Shown here: positions 11,294 through 22,890 of the stretch, piece after piece
Layout: each line of letters starts with the position of its first letter
How positions within the stretch are numbered: the stretch's first letter is position 1
Origin: Garcia nutans
Lineage: Eukaryota > Streptophyta > Magnoliopsida > Malpighiales > Euphorbiaceae
NCBI GenBank assembly: GCA_947685225.1
Contig: CANTUV010000062.1
Coordinates: 15,644,501 to 15,708,500 of the forward strand
Reading direction: 5' to 3'
Length of the DNA stretch: 64,000 bases
Made by a program: the position numbers and the translations under genes
The notes under the pieces: model-generated
What the model was told of the DNA's origin: nothing
The model's input: the letters and a program-made list of their open reading frames with translations, nothing else
Databases searched by the model: none

Positions 11294-14234
11294 TGTAACA
11301 CCCTTATACCTTATATACGTACAATATATATTTTCAGCATATGTAAAATACGCATATACGGTACAAGAATGTCACCGAACGGTTTACTAAATTTTTTTTT
11401 CACATTTCCAATTTAAAATTTCAAATTCTAAATGTATAAAAATTAAATAGAATATAAATATTCTTTACTTGTTATAAGAACCCAAAATAAATAATATATA
11501 TATATCTGTAGGAAAAATTCGCCAGAGTTTTGTCTGTAATTTGGATATCCCAAAATTTAGCAATTACTCAACCTGCAAAAAGAAATCACTCCCAAATAAT
11601 TTCCAATCACCATCTCAACCATAGTTCTCAATTTCATTAAGTTTCACAAACATTTATATATATATATATATATATAATTTAAAACACACTTACTCTCCCA
11701 TTTCAAATGCATTGCCCCAAAACATTCTTTATAATATACAATACGTAAAATGCAAAACATAATATATTATGTATAATACTCAATGTACAATAACATAAAA
11801 TATATACATGCTGTTGATAGTGTTTCTAATCTCGATAACAACTCAACAAGTTCAACTACAAGTCTAGACCCAACCTAGTCTAGAAGAACTCTCTAGCTCA
11901 GCTAGGTCTACTCTGTCACCTGTGCGATGGAAACAATCGCGCTAAGCCAATGCCTAGTGGTACAAACTTTGATAATAACAATATAACTCAATGCAATACC
12001 AATGCACAATGCATTTAGATGTCACAGCATTCCACTTTCTTATATTTTTCAAATATTTCATAATTCACATTAAAACAAAGACAAGCATAGGCCCAAAAAG
12101 GATCTAATATGCTATTCAAATTTTAGAGTTACTGCTTTGGTCCATAATGACACCATGTGTCTAGCCCCGTAGGCAATATATCCATGGGTAATGTAATAGC
12201 CCCAGTCTCTTGGACCTCAACCCGGCTAGACCCATAGGCCCCAGTATCTTGGTCCTCAATCCAGCTAGACTGCTACAATTTTGAGGCTTACGACCCAGTC
12301 TTTTCACCCCAAAAACATCATATTTATTAGCTGGCCTGGCTTATGACCCAGTCTTTTCACCATTCCAGCGTTTAGCCCGTAGGCAATCATAGGCATGCCG
12401 CCATACCCAAAACTCTTAAAATTGAATAACATACTAGCCACACAATTTATTCATATTTCTCATTATTAATCTCTTTCTCATTTTCACATATTCAATCTAA
12501 GTACATTGCCTTATTTTCATATTTTTTTTCACTTTTCTCACTTTTCACATCTTTCACACTTTTCTCACTTTTCTCATTTTTATCAATATCAATTTATTTT
12601 ATTATTCCACATATCTCATTTTTGCCTTCACAACACATTACCCAATTACTTTGGGTATTTTCATAAAATATGCATATTTCACATTTTACACAATTTAGCC
12701 ATTTTCAATGGCTTTTCACAATGCATTTAACACATATATGACATTACAAATGTCATAGCACATTATTCATACACAATCAATGAACCAAGTAGCGTAACAC
12801 ATTTCCCAACCAAAATGTTTTAAGTCCAAATGTTATGCAAATATAAACAATATATTCAAAGTTTGTACATACCTCCATTAGCAGTCTAAATCAAGCTAAA
12901 AATAACCTTCAATCCCATCTTTCCAACTTGCCCTTCACCACATGGATGAAGCAAATCAACCTCCCTCAATGCCTAAACCAAATGTGATAACAAATAATCA
13001 TTTAGTATCATATTTAATGGAATTTCCAACATTAAACCATAATTACACATCACTCCTACAAATTTTTAAAAATTTAGCCTTTCCTTACTTCAACATTGGA
13101 ATTCCATTCTACTACAATTAAATTAGTTTTTTTAAGTTTATTTATATTATTAAAAACATATTTTAATACATGTAAATCATTTACATTATAAAAATACATT
13201 CTTATACACAAAATCTCAAAAATGGCATAACCTTCCCCCATTGAAGGTTTTCCATTCCAACACAATCCATTACTCATTCCAAGCTTATAATCATCACTTT
13301 TAACACTAAACAACATGCTTAAACAGATAAAATCACACAATTCAATCACTTTGGAAAATCACTTTTCCAAAACCCTAAATCTCCACTTCCATTCTCAAAC
13401 TCCAACCCAAACCACCAAATCCCATATTTGACTTTAAAATACTTGTTTATGAATCAAAACAACTCATTTAGAACCAATTTGCATAATTAAAGTTCATGTT
13501 TTCAAAACCCCAAAAATCCGTAACCCTAAATTCTCTCTCTTCACCATTCTTTAACCAAACTCCATCATCTCTTCAATCTAACCTTAGAATCATTGTTAAC
13601 TACCCAAAATAACATCATACACACCAATTCCAACAAGTATAACATACTACATCAAAATTGCAAAACTCACATAATCCAAATTTCCAAGAAATTCAAAGAA
13701 AAAAGATGGAAACTTACTAATTTTGGTGGAGATCACCAAAAATCCACTTGCAACTTGTTAATTTCTTCAATTTATGGAGTATGGAAGAAGTAGAATCCTT
13801 GGTCTAGCTCCCATGGAGTTTTGGCCAAAGGAAAGAGAAGAAGAAGAAGATGATGACTTTAATATTTCTTTTCCTTTCATCTTTTTTTTAAACCACATAT
13901 ATATATTAAAATAATTTAATATTTAATTATTTTTTAATAAATTAAAAGTCTTAATTTTTCTCTTCCATTCAAAAATAATTTGTTTTTAAATTATTTTATT
14001 AATTTTGGATTTATAAGATTTAATTACCAAAATATCATTTTCTTTTAAAAAGTGTTGACTGTTATATTTGTTATGTATATTTTGCATACATATCACATAT
14101 ATATTCCACTTTTTCATTTAAAATCCCTTCATTTTTCATTTAAAACAATTAATTTAATTTATCCTTTTAAATTATAATTTATTTTATCAAATTTTTCAAA
14201 AATTAGAAATTTTCAAAAATTTTAGGATGTTACA
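11294..14234 (-). mobile_element. Tekay/Del-like solo LTR inserted in B
   Basis: 2941 bp, TGTAACACCC at the left end and GATGTTACA at the right, flanked by TTGAG at 11289-11293 and 14235-14239. Removing it and one TSD joins the gag of B in register with A. Termini and the block GCCAGAGTTT (about 11524) resemble the LTR of the complete Tekay element at 32041-43510, so orientation is taken as minus. No PBS, PPT or coding domain lies between the TSDs: a solo LTR. It contains an (AT)n run (11654-11677), CCCAGTCTCTTGG-type repeats (12190-12370) and a CTTTTCACA-rich run (12520-12580). Short ORFs inside it look like chance. Confidence 0.88.
11654..11677. repeat. (AT)n microsatellite
   Basis: Uninterrupted TA dinucleotide run of about 24 bases within the solo LTR. 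Confidence 0.95.
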
Positions 14235-14480
14235 TTGAGGATCTTGGAAGTATTGGGCCCAGTATTTATCACCATCCATAACCATTTTGCAATCATCAAA
14301 GACTACTTCACCAACTTTAGCCTTTCCCTTGTCTTTCTTGGTTATTGCAGATGCTTCAGCAGTGTTCCTAAACGTTGTAACCATTTGGCTTTTCATGATC
14401 TTAGCCAGGGCCCCCTTTAGTTCTTCCATCTTGACTTCAAGGGCATCATCCAATATCTTTTAAATATGCTCTGGTTCCAT
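14235..14480 (-). pseudogene. gag: gag of Tat-like element B, N-terminal part
   Basis: N-terminal gag of B, homologous to 1250-1494 of A. It reads MEPEHI, an in-frame TAA, then LDDALEVKMEELKGALAKIMKSQ, a charged DKGKAKVGEVVFDD block and WAQYFQDPQ at the solo-LTR junction. The FQDPQ codons (CAA at 14244-14246 and 14235-14237 on the complement) are the unmutated state of the two TAA codons in A. The start ATG corresponds to 14480. Non-functional because of the TAA, the solo LTR and the E insertion. Confidence 0.8.
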
Positions 14481-15412
14481 TACTTTTGGTGAGAAGCTAA
14501 CTGAGTTATTGTTGGATTCTTCATCACCGGCGTAGGTCAGATTGTCGTAGGCTTTTGAACTATTGTAATCTAGGGCTGTGAGCCAGAAAAGATCAGTTAT
14601 ATGAGATGCAAATGCATGTATGCATGTATGCATGAATACACAAACAATAAGCAAATAAAGATAATTAGGATGTTCCTTCCAACTTTATAATTTCCACACA
14701 TGAATGGCGAGTCTCTTTTCCTAGGTATATAGTCAACAAAATACCAACATGGGGTATCTTGTTTTTTAATAATTCTCTCGAAATTTTCAACCAATAGTTG
14801 TATTTTCAAACTTAGAAATCGATCCATGATAATTTCCATTAATTAGGTCTTAATCAATTAGACCAACTAAAAATAGCTTTTATGCTATATTAGAATTAAA
14901 ACTAAATTAAAAGGTTTATCATAAATAGATTTCCCATTTTGGAAAAACAACTAATGGTTCATGCTTCAAATAAGCCCTGGTTAATGCATCCTAGTGTAAA
15001 CTAGGCCCACAATTGATTTTACGTATTCTATAATTGACTTAACTACTTATAAACCATTGAAAAATTTATTAAAAATGGTTTTTTTTTTAATTTCAAAGCC
15101 CATAAGAAGATTAAATAGATTTTGGGCTTTGACTTTGGGCCATGAGATGAAAAGATTTTTGACCCATTATAAAAAGACTATTTTAAAAAAAGTTGTAAAA
15201 AAATTTTAGTTTTAAAAGAACAAATTTATTTTGGGCTTATAATGTAACTAGGTCATATTAGAAAAATAACAAACCAAATAAGTCATGATTCAAACCAAGA
15301 TATATTAACCATAGTCAAAGAGTAAGCATTTAGCGTAAAAACCTAAGGAAAATAACTAGGCCAATTACATGAGCTTTAGTCTTTGGGTTGAAAAGTTCAG
15401 GTTTCCATAGCA
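14481..15412 (-). other. Leader of element B
   Basis: Non-coding leader alignable with 1495-2420 of A. It ends abruptly at the block CCATAGCAAG (about 15413), where the sequence jumps into the LTR. Confidence 0.65.
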
Positions 15413-17226
15413 AGAAAGGGGTGGATGACTAGATTTCTAAGGAATCGCCAACCCCCTAATGGGTTTAGAAAGTTAGGTACGTGTGGGGAAGATGAGAATA
15501 ACCCAGCACCCCCACAATACCCGGTTAATTAGAACCGGCCTCTTTTTCAGTCTAAATGTTATAGAATTCTTAATTATTATGATATAATCCATACTGCATA
15601 CAATAATTAAAATAAAAGCATCATTGTATTAAAATTAAAGCAATATTCAAATAAAATAAATAATGGACACCCATCCGAGGATGAAAATATGTCCTTACAT
15701 CGTCCAATGTCTAAAACTAATAGAATACCCAGCAAAAAGGTGGAAACGTATCCTTTACATTAATCCCAAAATATGAAAATAATTTAAATTACATGATACT
15801 CAACAAATGAGGTACCCATAATATGGAAACATACCTCTTACATCATTGAAGTTTAAATAATTGACCAAATATAAGTAAACCATTCAAGCATTCATCATAA
15901 ATAAATCATTCATCATAGACCAAATAAACCATCCATTAAGACATACCATAAACACACATGCATTAGTAATCAATCCTACATTTAAGCATCATATTTAAAC
16001 AATTGATTAAGAAGCTAGGATTTTTAATTTAGAAGACTAATATTTTATACATATTTTTGAAAAGATTTGGATATTGTATAAGTTAGAAATATAATTTTAG
16101 CTACTGGAAAAAACTAAACAAAATATAAATTAGGTTTTAGGGTTTGAGTAAATTAGGGTTTGGAATTTTTATGAAAATAATATTAGAGTTTATGAAAAAT
16201 AGGATTGAAGTTTATGAAAATAAGATTAACGTTTTGATGTTAGAAGAAATAAACCGCTGTGCTAATATTTGTAAACTTAGGCTACTGGATGTTTTATATG
16301 AATAACTAACAACATCATCAAGTGAAGCTTCAAGTAAATTAAAACTAAAAGATGAAAATTATTGTGATTAATCTAAAATTAATCTAACCTACGAACAAAA
16401 TTATCAAAGCATGTTATTCAATGTTTAAGACCATTAAAACATGTTATATTGAATTAGTTTAGAGTTTACCGTTTTTGTTGGCTCCACCACAATTGTTCAT
16501 TGGAATTTAGGTTGAGCAATACTAAGTTAGTGTATCACTGCCTTTGTAAAGTTGTTCAAAATGTTTGATGATTCGTTGTTCATTTCTATTGCTTTATTAC
16601 TTACAGTTTCAAAAATTCAAGTTTCAGCCGAAAGTCCAAAAAAAAAAGTCAAAAAACCTTTGTTTGTTATTTAATCCTGTTATTTATAGCAATTAAAAAA
16701 ACCTACTTGATTAAGGAAAAAATAAAGCTTCTGAATTAAATATTTGGCAAAATTGGGATTGTTTTAGAGAAATTGGCCAATGGGCTGGCACACAAGCCTG
16801 CGGGCTGCGAGGACGTTGGCACGCGAGCGTTGGTCCAGGGCGAGCGTTCGGCGAGCTGCTGCATTGGGCGAGGGTGAGCGTTGTACAAGCTGCTGCTTGG
16901 GCTCGCAATTCACCGCAGGTGTGGCCTACAGCAAATTGGCTTGCCACACCCGTTGCCCCGTGTCGTTCGCCAATTCGTCCAATATTTTTATTTTTTTATT
17001 ATTATTTTATTTTATTTTTTATTAAAAATAAATATTATATTATAAATAAATATTTATAATTTCTTTTTATTTTATATATTATGTTAAATAATGAATATAA
17101 TATTATTAAAATAAATAATAAATATTACAAAATTTATTTTATACTATTTTAAATCTTTAGATTTGGCTTAATTGCCTTATAATCAGTATAGGACTGGACT
17201 TGGTTAAAAAAAAATTAGGGTCTACA
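15413..17226 (-). repeat. 5' LTR of element B, 3' end deleted
   Basis: Minus strand TGTAGACCC at 17226. Compared with A, about 365 bp corresponding to A 2421-2786 (leader end, PBS and last part of the LTR) is missing; the join is at 15411-15417 in a short AAG shared by both sides. A TATA-like box lies at 16681-16688. A GC-rich patch (16780-16975) stands out in U3, at the place where LTR A has its palindrome array. Confidence 0.8.
16681..16688 (-). promoter_or_regulatory. TATA-like box of LTR B
   Basis: TATAAATA on the minus strand, matching the placement in LTR A. Motif-based inference. Confidence 0.4.
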
Positions 17227-17870
17227 CTTATCACCCTCAAACTAATGGCCAAGTTGAGATTTCTAATAGGGAACTGAAATGGATCTTGGAGAAGATAGTT
17301 AGTAATTTAAGGACAACTTTCAAGACCCCTATTGGCATATCTCCTTACTGCTTAGTGTTTAGAAAGGCTTGCCATCTACCAATTGAACTTTAACACAAGG
17401 CTTATTAGGTTATCAAGAAGTTAAACATGGATTTGGCTACCGAGGACCAAAAATGTCTCCTACAATTGAATGAGGTGGAAGAAATATAGTTCCAAACATA
17501 TGAAAATGCCAAGAACTATAAAGAACAAACTAAGGCATGGCATAATGAACACATCCAACATATCCAATTCCCCGAAGGCTGGTATGTTCTTCTCCATAAT
17601 TTGAGACTAAAGCTTTTTTTTTCTAGGAAGCTTAAATTGAATTGGTTTGGTCTGTTCAAAGTCATTAGGGTTCATCCATATGAAGCAATCAAAATTCAAA
17701 ATAATGCTATAGAAACCTATAAAGTTAATGGCCAACATTTGAAGCTCTATTACATTGGAGAACCAATGGACAAGGGAGGTGTCTACCACTTCAAAAACTG
17801 ATCTCATCAACCTAAAGTTACAGTTGAGCTAAAGACTTTAAATCAACGCTAGTTGGGAGGCAACCCAATT
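17227..17870 (+). pseudogene. pol: Athila G integrase, C-terminal part
   Basis: Integrase joins element cDNA to the host genome. The sequence starts inside the catalytic core at YHPQTNGQVEISNRELKWIL, which contains the third catalytic residue (Glu) of the DDE triad. It continues with KTPIGISPYCLVFRKACHLPIEL, LNMDLATEDQKCLLQLNEVEEI, KAWHNEHI and the C-terminal FKVIRVHPYEAIKI and VNGQHLKLYYIGEPM. Between the NLRTT and KTPIG blocks about 15 residues usual in Athila (around WAYRTA) are missing, a small deletion. Several in-frame stops (for example after PIEL and EEI) kill it. The first two catalytic residues lie beyond element B. Confidence 0.85.
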
Positions 17871-17945
17871 TTTTCATTTCAAATTTTATTGTAATTTTCT
17901 TTTATTGGCCAGATCTTCGGACAATAATGCTTTATTTTGATCTTT

Positions 17946-19271
17946 AGCAACCAAATTGATACATAATAATATTTTCATTAAGTATAATAATATTTGAACT
18001 ATGTGATTCCTCCTAAGAACTTATAAAAATCTTAAGTTTTTTATGGGACAAAGTTTAGGTAGATCCTCAGTGGCACGACTGCACATTAGAGTACACCAAC
18101 AATAATTTCGCACAATATCAATAGCAATCATTATGATGGACCACAAGATGGGTTTCATGACCACACGTCCCAGTGTATGGGAAGTCTACAGATGGAGGAA
18201 ATTCACTTGAGGCATAGAAGGGTCTACAGACTGCAACCTAGCTTATGATGTCCCTTCTAACCGTGATCTCGCTCTCATGGGCAAGTAGCCATAGTGAGAC
18301 CGCAACTAACTTGGATGCAATTAGTGAAGATTTTAGTAGGATGGTATGCATTCAATGTAGTAGCCAGTGTCTCAGCATAAGTTTGCTCTATCACCATGAA
18401 TTAAAAGCAGTGGGCCGCTCAATTCATAAAGTCAAAAGATCTTGGCAGGACATTGACCTTCTAATCACAAGTTGTCACATGAAAAGAAACTTTTTGAAGA
18501 CTTTTCAACTTTCAAAGACCACGATTGCACCCAAAAGGATGTGACAATGAAGTTCATAAATTTGTTGATAAAGGGAGTCGTTGCCACCTCAACCAACTAA
18601 AGGATTCCAGATGATATAGTCGATAAACTCATTTTGAGTCATACTACCATGCCCAATCCATTATCCCTACAAAATATAATCCTCAATTATGAATCATGTT
18701 TGATAGAAATAAATGTAGAAGATTTTAGTTTGTGAGGAGCAAATCTTCTCCTATATAACTTCAATGATCTTGAGGAGTTATAAAGGCTATAAATGCCTCA
18801 CCAAACCTCATTTATTGCAATTTTTAAACAATTATTAGCCAAACTCTTACACTTTTGATTCTCAATTGTCTTATACTTAAATTTTCTTTATAATTGTTTG
18901 AGTGTTGGATGTGAGCACTAGAAAACTCCCAAATAAAAGTTTGGTGTGAGCTATAAACACTAGGTTAAAGATTAAACCTAGGAAAACTCTTATAAGAGTT
19001 ATGATTTAGGAATAAAACTCTTGTAAGAGATCGGTGTGAGCTTATACAATACAAAGTTACAGTTAAACTTATAAAAGTCTATATTGATAGTGGAATACTC
19101 AACTTGTGAGTTAAGGAATGGATGTAGGGTACATTTATTCAAACCATGATAAATCCTTGTGTTGATTCTTCTTCCCCTAATCCTCTTTTACTTTTAAAGA
19201 AATTTTTTAATTTTCCATCTAACTCTTAAAAGCACCAATTCACCATCCTCTTAGTAGCCTAAAGGAAAACA
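17946..19271 (+). mobile_element. Sirevirus-like copia solo LTR inserted in G
   Basis: 1326 bp flanked by TCTTT at 17941-17945 and 19272-19276. The 3' half is alignable with the copia LTR at 58860-60260 (reverse strand): shared blocks include GTGTGAGC...AAAACTCTTGTAAGAG, ATGGATGTAGGG and CACCAATTCACC near the end. The left terminus has decayed from TG to AG (AGCAACCAAATTGAT against TGTTAGACAAATGAT). No internal sequence is present. The ORF at 18245-18544 inside it matches nothing I know. Confidence 0.75.
18788..18795 (+). promoter_or_regulatory. TATA-like box of the copia solo LTR
   Basis: TATAAATG at about two-thirds of the LTR, at a place comparable to TATAAATA in the complete copia LTR (59413-59420, minus). 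Confidence 0.35.
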
Positions 19272-19904
19272 TCTTTATTTCCTTTTCTTTTTAAATTTGG
19301 GTTGATGTTAGGCATTACTTTATAGAAAATACTTGAATAAGATAAAAGGACTCAAAGATTAAATCTTAGGATGGAATAAGAGGCTTAGGACAAGAACAAA
19401 AGACAAGTCCAAGGGCATGCTTCACTCTCATGCCTCTAGAAATAGAAATGCCACTAGACACAGGTAAAGAAAATAAGGGCACTGGTAATTTCGAATCCAA
19501 GATTTTGCAAACTGCACTCCTACGACCATAGACATGAAGAAGAATTTGGGAAAATGGATTCTTGAAAGGAACCAGTAGACATAAGGATACTATAATCCAT
19601 AATTGTATAAATTAATTTCCTACAGTTGTGGAAATGGGTTCAAATATATGATTTGGAGATGAGACTGAGGTTGATTGGAAATGCATAGTTAGAGCAACAT
19701 CTACTGTCATGTATTTAAAATGCACAACCGTGCATATTGGAATCTTATAAATTTGAATTTTTTTTATCTTTATTCTCATTTGTCTAAACCCTAGCCACCC
19801 TCCCATCAACTATTCTCCCTTTCTGAATGAATCTTCACTCAAAACTCCCCTTTTGCACCACTTTTTCAAATTTTTCACCAAATATTGAGCTTCTCCATTA
19901 AACA

Positions 19905-20757
19905 ATGGAGAGGACTAAGACCATGGCTAGGAAGTCAAGATTTTAAAGAGGGTCATCTTTAAGGCAAGTTAGGCTATCTTCCTCATACTATCCGTCTACT
20001 TAAAGACAAAGAGGATCTTCTCTACCTCTACCAAATGGATACCCAACATTTAGATTTTGTGATGATGAGCAAGAAACATGTTATGTAGTTTCATCTCAAA
20101 AGCCTATCGATCCTTCTAGATTTATTAATAGGGATATCATTAAAAAATTGAATTGGGAAATTCTTTAAAGGAGCTCTTTTCTAATATTTAGTGGTTGATG
20201 TTTGCTAGTATGCATTTTAACACATATTTTGATCTTACTCTTGAATTTCTAAGTTTCTTTAAATTTACACCACCTAATAGACTCAAAAGGCACAATGGTA
20301 AAGTATATTTTAGACTTGCTAGCACATATTACCATTGGAATATTATTGAATTTGGTGATGCTATTGGATTGACTGGGTTGCAAGGGACCTATGAAAGGGA
20401 GGAGGATTTTGTAGAACAAGACACTTAGGTAATGCTTGGAGGAGCTAGACTATTTGATAGTAGAGTTTCCAAAGCCTCTAAACTTTCTAATCCTTTCTAT
20501 AGATATATTCATCAAGTGTTGCTAACACATATTTGGTGGAGGAGATAATATAAGAGAGGTCAACAATAATGAACTTCAGTTTTTCTTTTGTGTTTTAGAA
20601 AAATGAGTTTTTCATGTTGGCTTTTGGTTTGATAAAAATTCCAAAAGGTGACAAATCACAAAAGGGAAGATAGTGATTAGAGGAATGATAATGAAGATTG
20701 CTCAGTATTTAGGAATTGATTATGATAATCTTATTCCAGTTCTTGGAAAGACTACTG
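19905..20757 (+). pseudogene. Athila env-like (ORF-1 family) gene, first part
   Basis: The gene downstream of pol in Athila elements (Pfam ATHILA ORF-1 family), historically called env-like; no function has been demonstrated. The frame opens at ATG 19905 (MERTKTMARKSRF, basic N-terminus) and has several stops. Recognisable blocks are PIDPSRFINRDIIKKLNWEI, FDLTLEFLSFFKF (family consensus LTLEFLSTL), RLASTYYHWNIIEFGDAIGL and, just before the insertion, MIMKIAQYLGIDYDNLIPVL. It is split by the Athila solo LTR at 20758. Assignment rests on the LTLEFL and GDAIGL blocks and on its place after the integrase. Confidence 0.7.
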
Positions 20758-21094
20758 TGTTTTATTAGTTTTTATCATAGAATTGTATCTTATTTATTAT
20801 GATGATTATTGATTTCTTTAGGTATTTTGGTAGTTTTAATCTGTTTATTTAGTGTTTTCATTAATTTTGGTAGTTTTAATTTATTTCAGTGTTTTTGTCA
20901 TTGTTGTCTTAGATTTTAGTGTGGTGTTTATGTGTTTTTGGTTAATGTTTCATTTGATTCTTGTTTAAAGTTTGTTTCAAGTGTTTGTTTTAGGTTAATA
21001 TGCAAAATATTTCCTTGGAGAAAGAATAGCATGAAGCATGTCTCATCTTAAGGGCAAAACCAAGGAACCAAGAGAGGAAGGAAAATTTGGCAGT

Positions 21095-21415
21095 AAGTGA
21101 CACACTCAGGTGACACGGCCAAACCACTGGCCGTGTCACATGACACGGCCAGGAGCTTGGCCGTGTCCTATACTTAGTCAAGGAAGAAGACCAAAGAAAG
21201 AAGAGCAAAGAATGAAGAGATCAGTAGGTGACACACTTAGGTGACATGGCCAAGCCTCTAGCCGTGTCGCATGACACGGCCAGGAGCTTGGCCGTGTCAC
21301 ACTCCATTCCAAAGAAGAAAAGATGAAGAATTACACAGAAGCTGACACATTCAGGTGACACGGCCAAGCCACTGCCCGTGTCACATGACACGACCACCAG
21401 CTTGGCCGTGTCACT
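21095..21415. repeat. Three-unit palindrome array in the Athila solo LTR
   Basis: Units at about 21110-21168, 21241-21300 and 21355-21414. Each has two adjacent hairpins: GTGACACGGCCAA-loop-TGGCCGTGTCAC, then TGACACGGCCAGGAGCTTGGCCGTGTC. Units are spaced 114-131 bases and separated by purine-rich GAAGAAGA sequence. A diverged version is in LTR E. Confidence 0.9.
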
Positions 21416-21463
21416 CCATGGACTAAAGGGAGAAAGAAAACACGGACTTTGAGCTAGGTTTCG

Positions 21464-21471
21464 TATAAATA
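21464..21471 (+). promoter_or_regulatory. TATA box of the Athila LTR
   Basis: TATAAATA followed by AGGGGATTAGGG, about 50 bases after the last palindrome unit. Probable core promoter with the palindromes in the enhancer position. Inference from motif and placement. Confidence 0.5.
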
Positions 21472-22429
21472 AGGGGATTAGGGTTTTTGAGAATTTTATC
21501 AGCCGTCAAACAAGATCCTTTGAGCTAACATTTGTTTTTTTTTGGAATTTTGATTACACTTTGATGCAAACAGTCTAGATTAAATTTGTTTTTGCCATTG
21601 CAATATTCTTCTAGCAAAGATCTGAACAAGAGATTCTTCAGAAGCTAAAGGGAGTTTGTAATTTGGTTTTGTTCTCAAACTTTATCTCTTAAGTTTCATT
21701 GGAATTGTATTCACGAATTCTATTATGTCTAAATTGATTTCTTTGAATTTTAATGAGATGAATATGTTTGATAGTATTATTATGAACTAATTTGATCTAA
21801 TCTAGGGTTTGTATGGATCTACTATGATTGTATGAATTGGTTATTGCTCTTAACCAAATTATTTTTCTAGCCTTGATTGAATGGATTACTGTTAATATAT
21901 AATTGATTGGCCACCAATTATGTGTTTGAGGTATTAGATGAAGGATTGAGAAATGAAGTCTAATGCTGGAACAATTCAATTAGGGACTTAGGTGAATTAG
22001 AAATATAACCTAAGAAAAAGATCATTTCAATTGTAACAAGATTATTTAAAAGAGGTCTGAATGCGAGAGCTTTTTTCTTGATTCAATTAATTAAGTTGCT
22101 TGAGATCTAATCTTTGAAATTAAATTGGTTGAGAGGAATAACCGTTCATACATATAAGTTAGTAGAGAAGTGCAAACCCTAGACCTTTTTAGTAAGTGAA
22201 TCAATATATCAGCTCAGTTTACTTTTATTGTTTCAAACTTCACTCGATCTGTCTTCATTAGTTGTTAGCAATTTAAATTTATTGGAAATTTGTTATTTGC
22301 AATCTGATAATCAATTAGCTTATCTAGCTTCCTTGTGAGACTACCTTGAGGTGTTCACCAAGATACTACAGCAGCCTCGTATACTTGTGAGTGTAGTTCT
22401 AGTAGTGTTAATTAGAGCGCAACATATTG

Positions 22430-22890
22430 TTCACAAGAGCGTTGTTATTTCCATCGGTATAACTAAGAGATGAGGGAGGATGAGAATCTTGGAGTTCATG
22501 GGATGAACTCTTTAGGGAGATTAATGATTTTGAAGGAGAAAAGCAAAATGCATCACCAACTTCAGCGACAACTAGGCCTTCTGAGCCTAATTATTCTTTT
22601 AAAACTTTGACTAATCATATTGATGCCCTTGAGTTGCATGTAGACCCAAATTTTCAAGACCTAGAGTAGAGAATAGATGGCTACAGCTAGAGGGTTGATG
22701 GTTACCATCAGGAGGTCCAAATGCAATATGGGGCCATGCAGACTCATATTATAGACCTCAATGCCATTCTTACTACCTTTTTTGGTCATTTTGGATTCCA
22801 TTACCCATCACCCTAGCCATTGCCAAATGTCTAAGCTGCTAAGGATAGTTTAATTTTGGGAGAGTTTAGTCCCCAAATATTCAGTAAAGT
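22430..22890 (+). pseudogene. Athila env-like gene, C-terminal part
   Basis: Continuation of the gene interrupted by the solo LTR. Translated pieces such as TLTNHIDALELHVDPNFQDL and YQEVQMQYGAMQTHIIDLNA show the heptad-like pattern expected for the coiled-coil tail of Athila ORF-1 proteins, followed by a proline-rich end (FGFHYPSP, PLPNV). Several TAG codons interrupt it, including one where a glutamine codon is likely (after FQDLE). The end is placed near 22890 where similarity fades. Confidence is moderate because the tail is poorly conserved between families. Confidence 0.55.

Larger units (their letters stand above)
10482..17226 (-). mobile_element. Tat/Ogre-like element B, interrupted
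   Basis: Minus-strand LTR (17226 to 15413), leader, and N-terminal two-thirds of gag, ending where Athila E inserted. A Tekay-like solo LTR sits inside the gag at 11294-14234. B itself interrupts the integrase of Athila G: directly after its terminus (17226) the plus strand reads Tyr-His-Pro-Gln-Thr-Asn-Gly-Gln, and CTTAT (17227-17231) is the expected TSD copy. PBS and the LTR end are deleted. Confidence 0.85.
20758..22424 (+). mobile_element. Athila solo LTR (family of E) inserted in the env-like gene
   Basis: 1667 bp, TGTTTTATTAG at the start and AGAGCGCAACA at the end, flanked by TACTG (20753-20757) and TATTG (22425-22429), one mismatch. Same family as the LTR of element E: shared GTTTAAAG...TTAGGTT block near the start, ACACGGCC palindromes in the middle and GTGTTAATTAGAGC at the end. 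A TATA box lies at 21464-21471, and no coding domain is present. Because E and this LTR belong to one family but G has a different LTR, this is a later insertion into G. Confidence 0.85.

Noticed and set aside
12506..12730. ORF rich in His-Phe-Ser repeats
   Set aside because: Low-complexity CTTTTCACA run inside the solo LTR; no start context and no domain.
13074..13349. 91-codon ORF on the minus strand
   Set aside because: Inside the first solo LTR; no domain and no counterpart in related LTRs.
18245..18544. 99-codon ORF on the plus strand as a host gene
   Set aside because: Lies wholly inside the Sirevirus-type solo LTR, has no recognisable domain and no introns.
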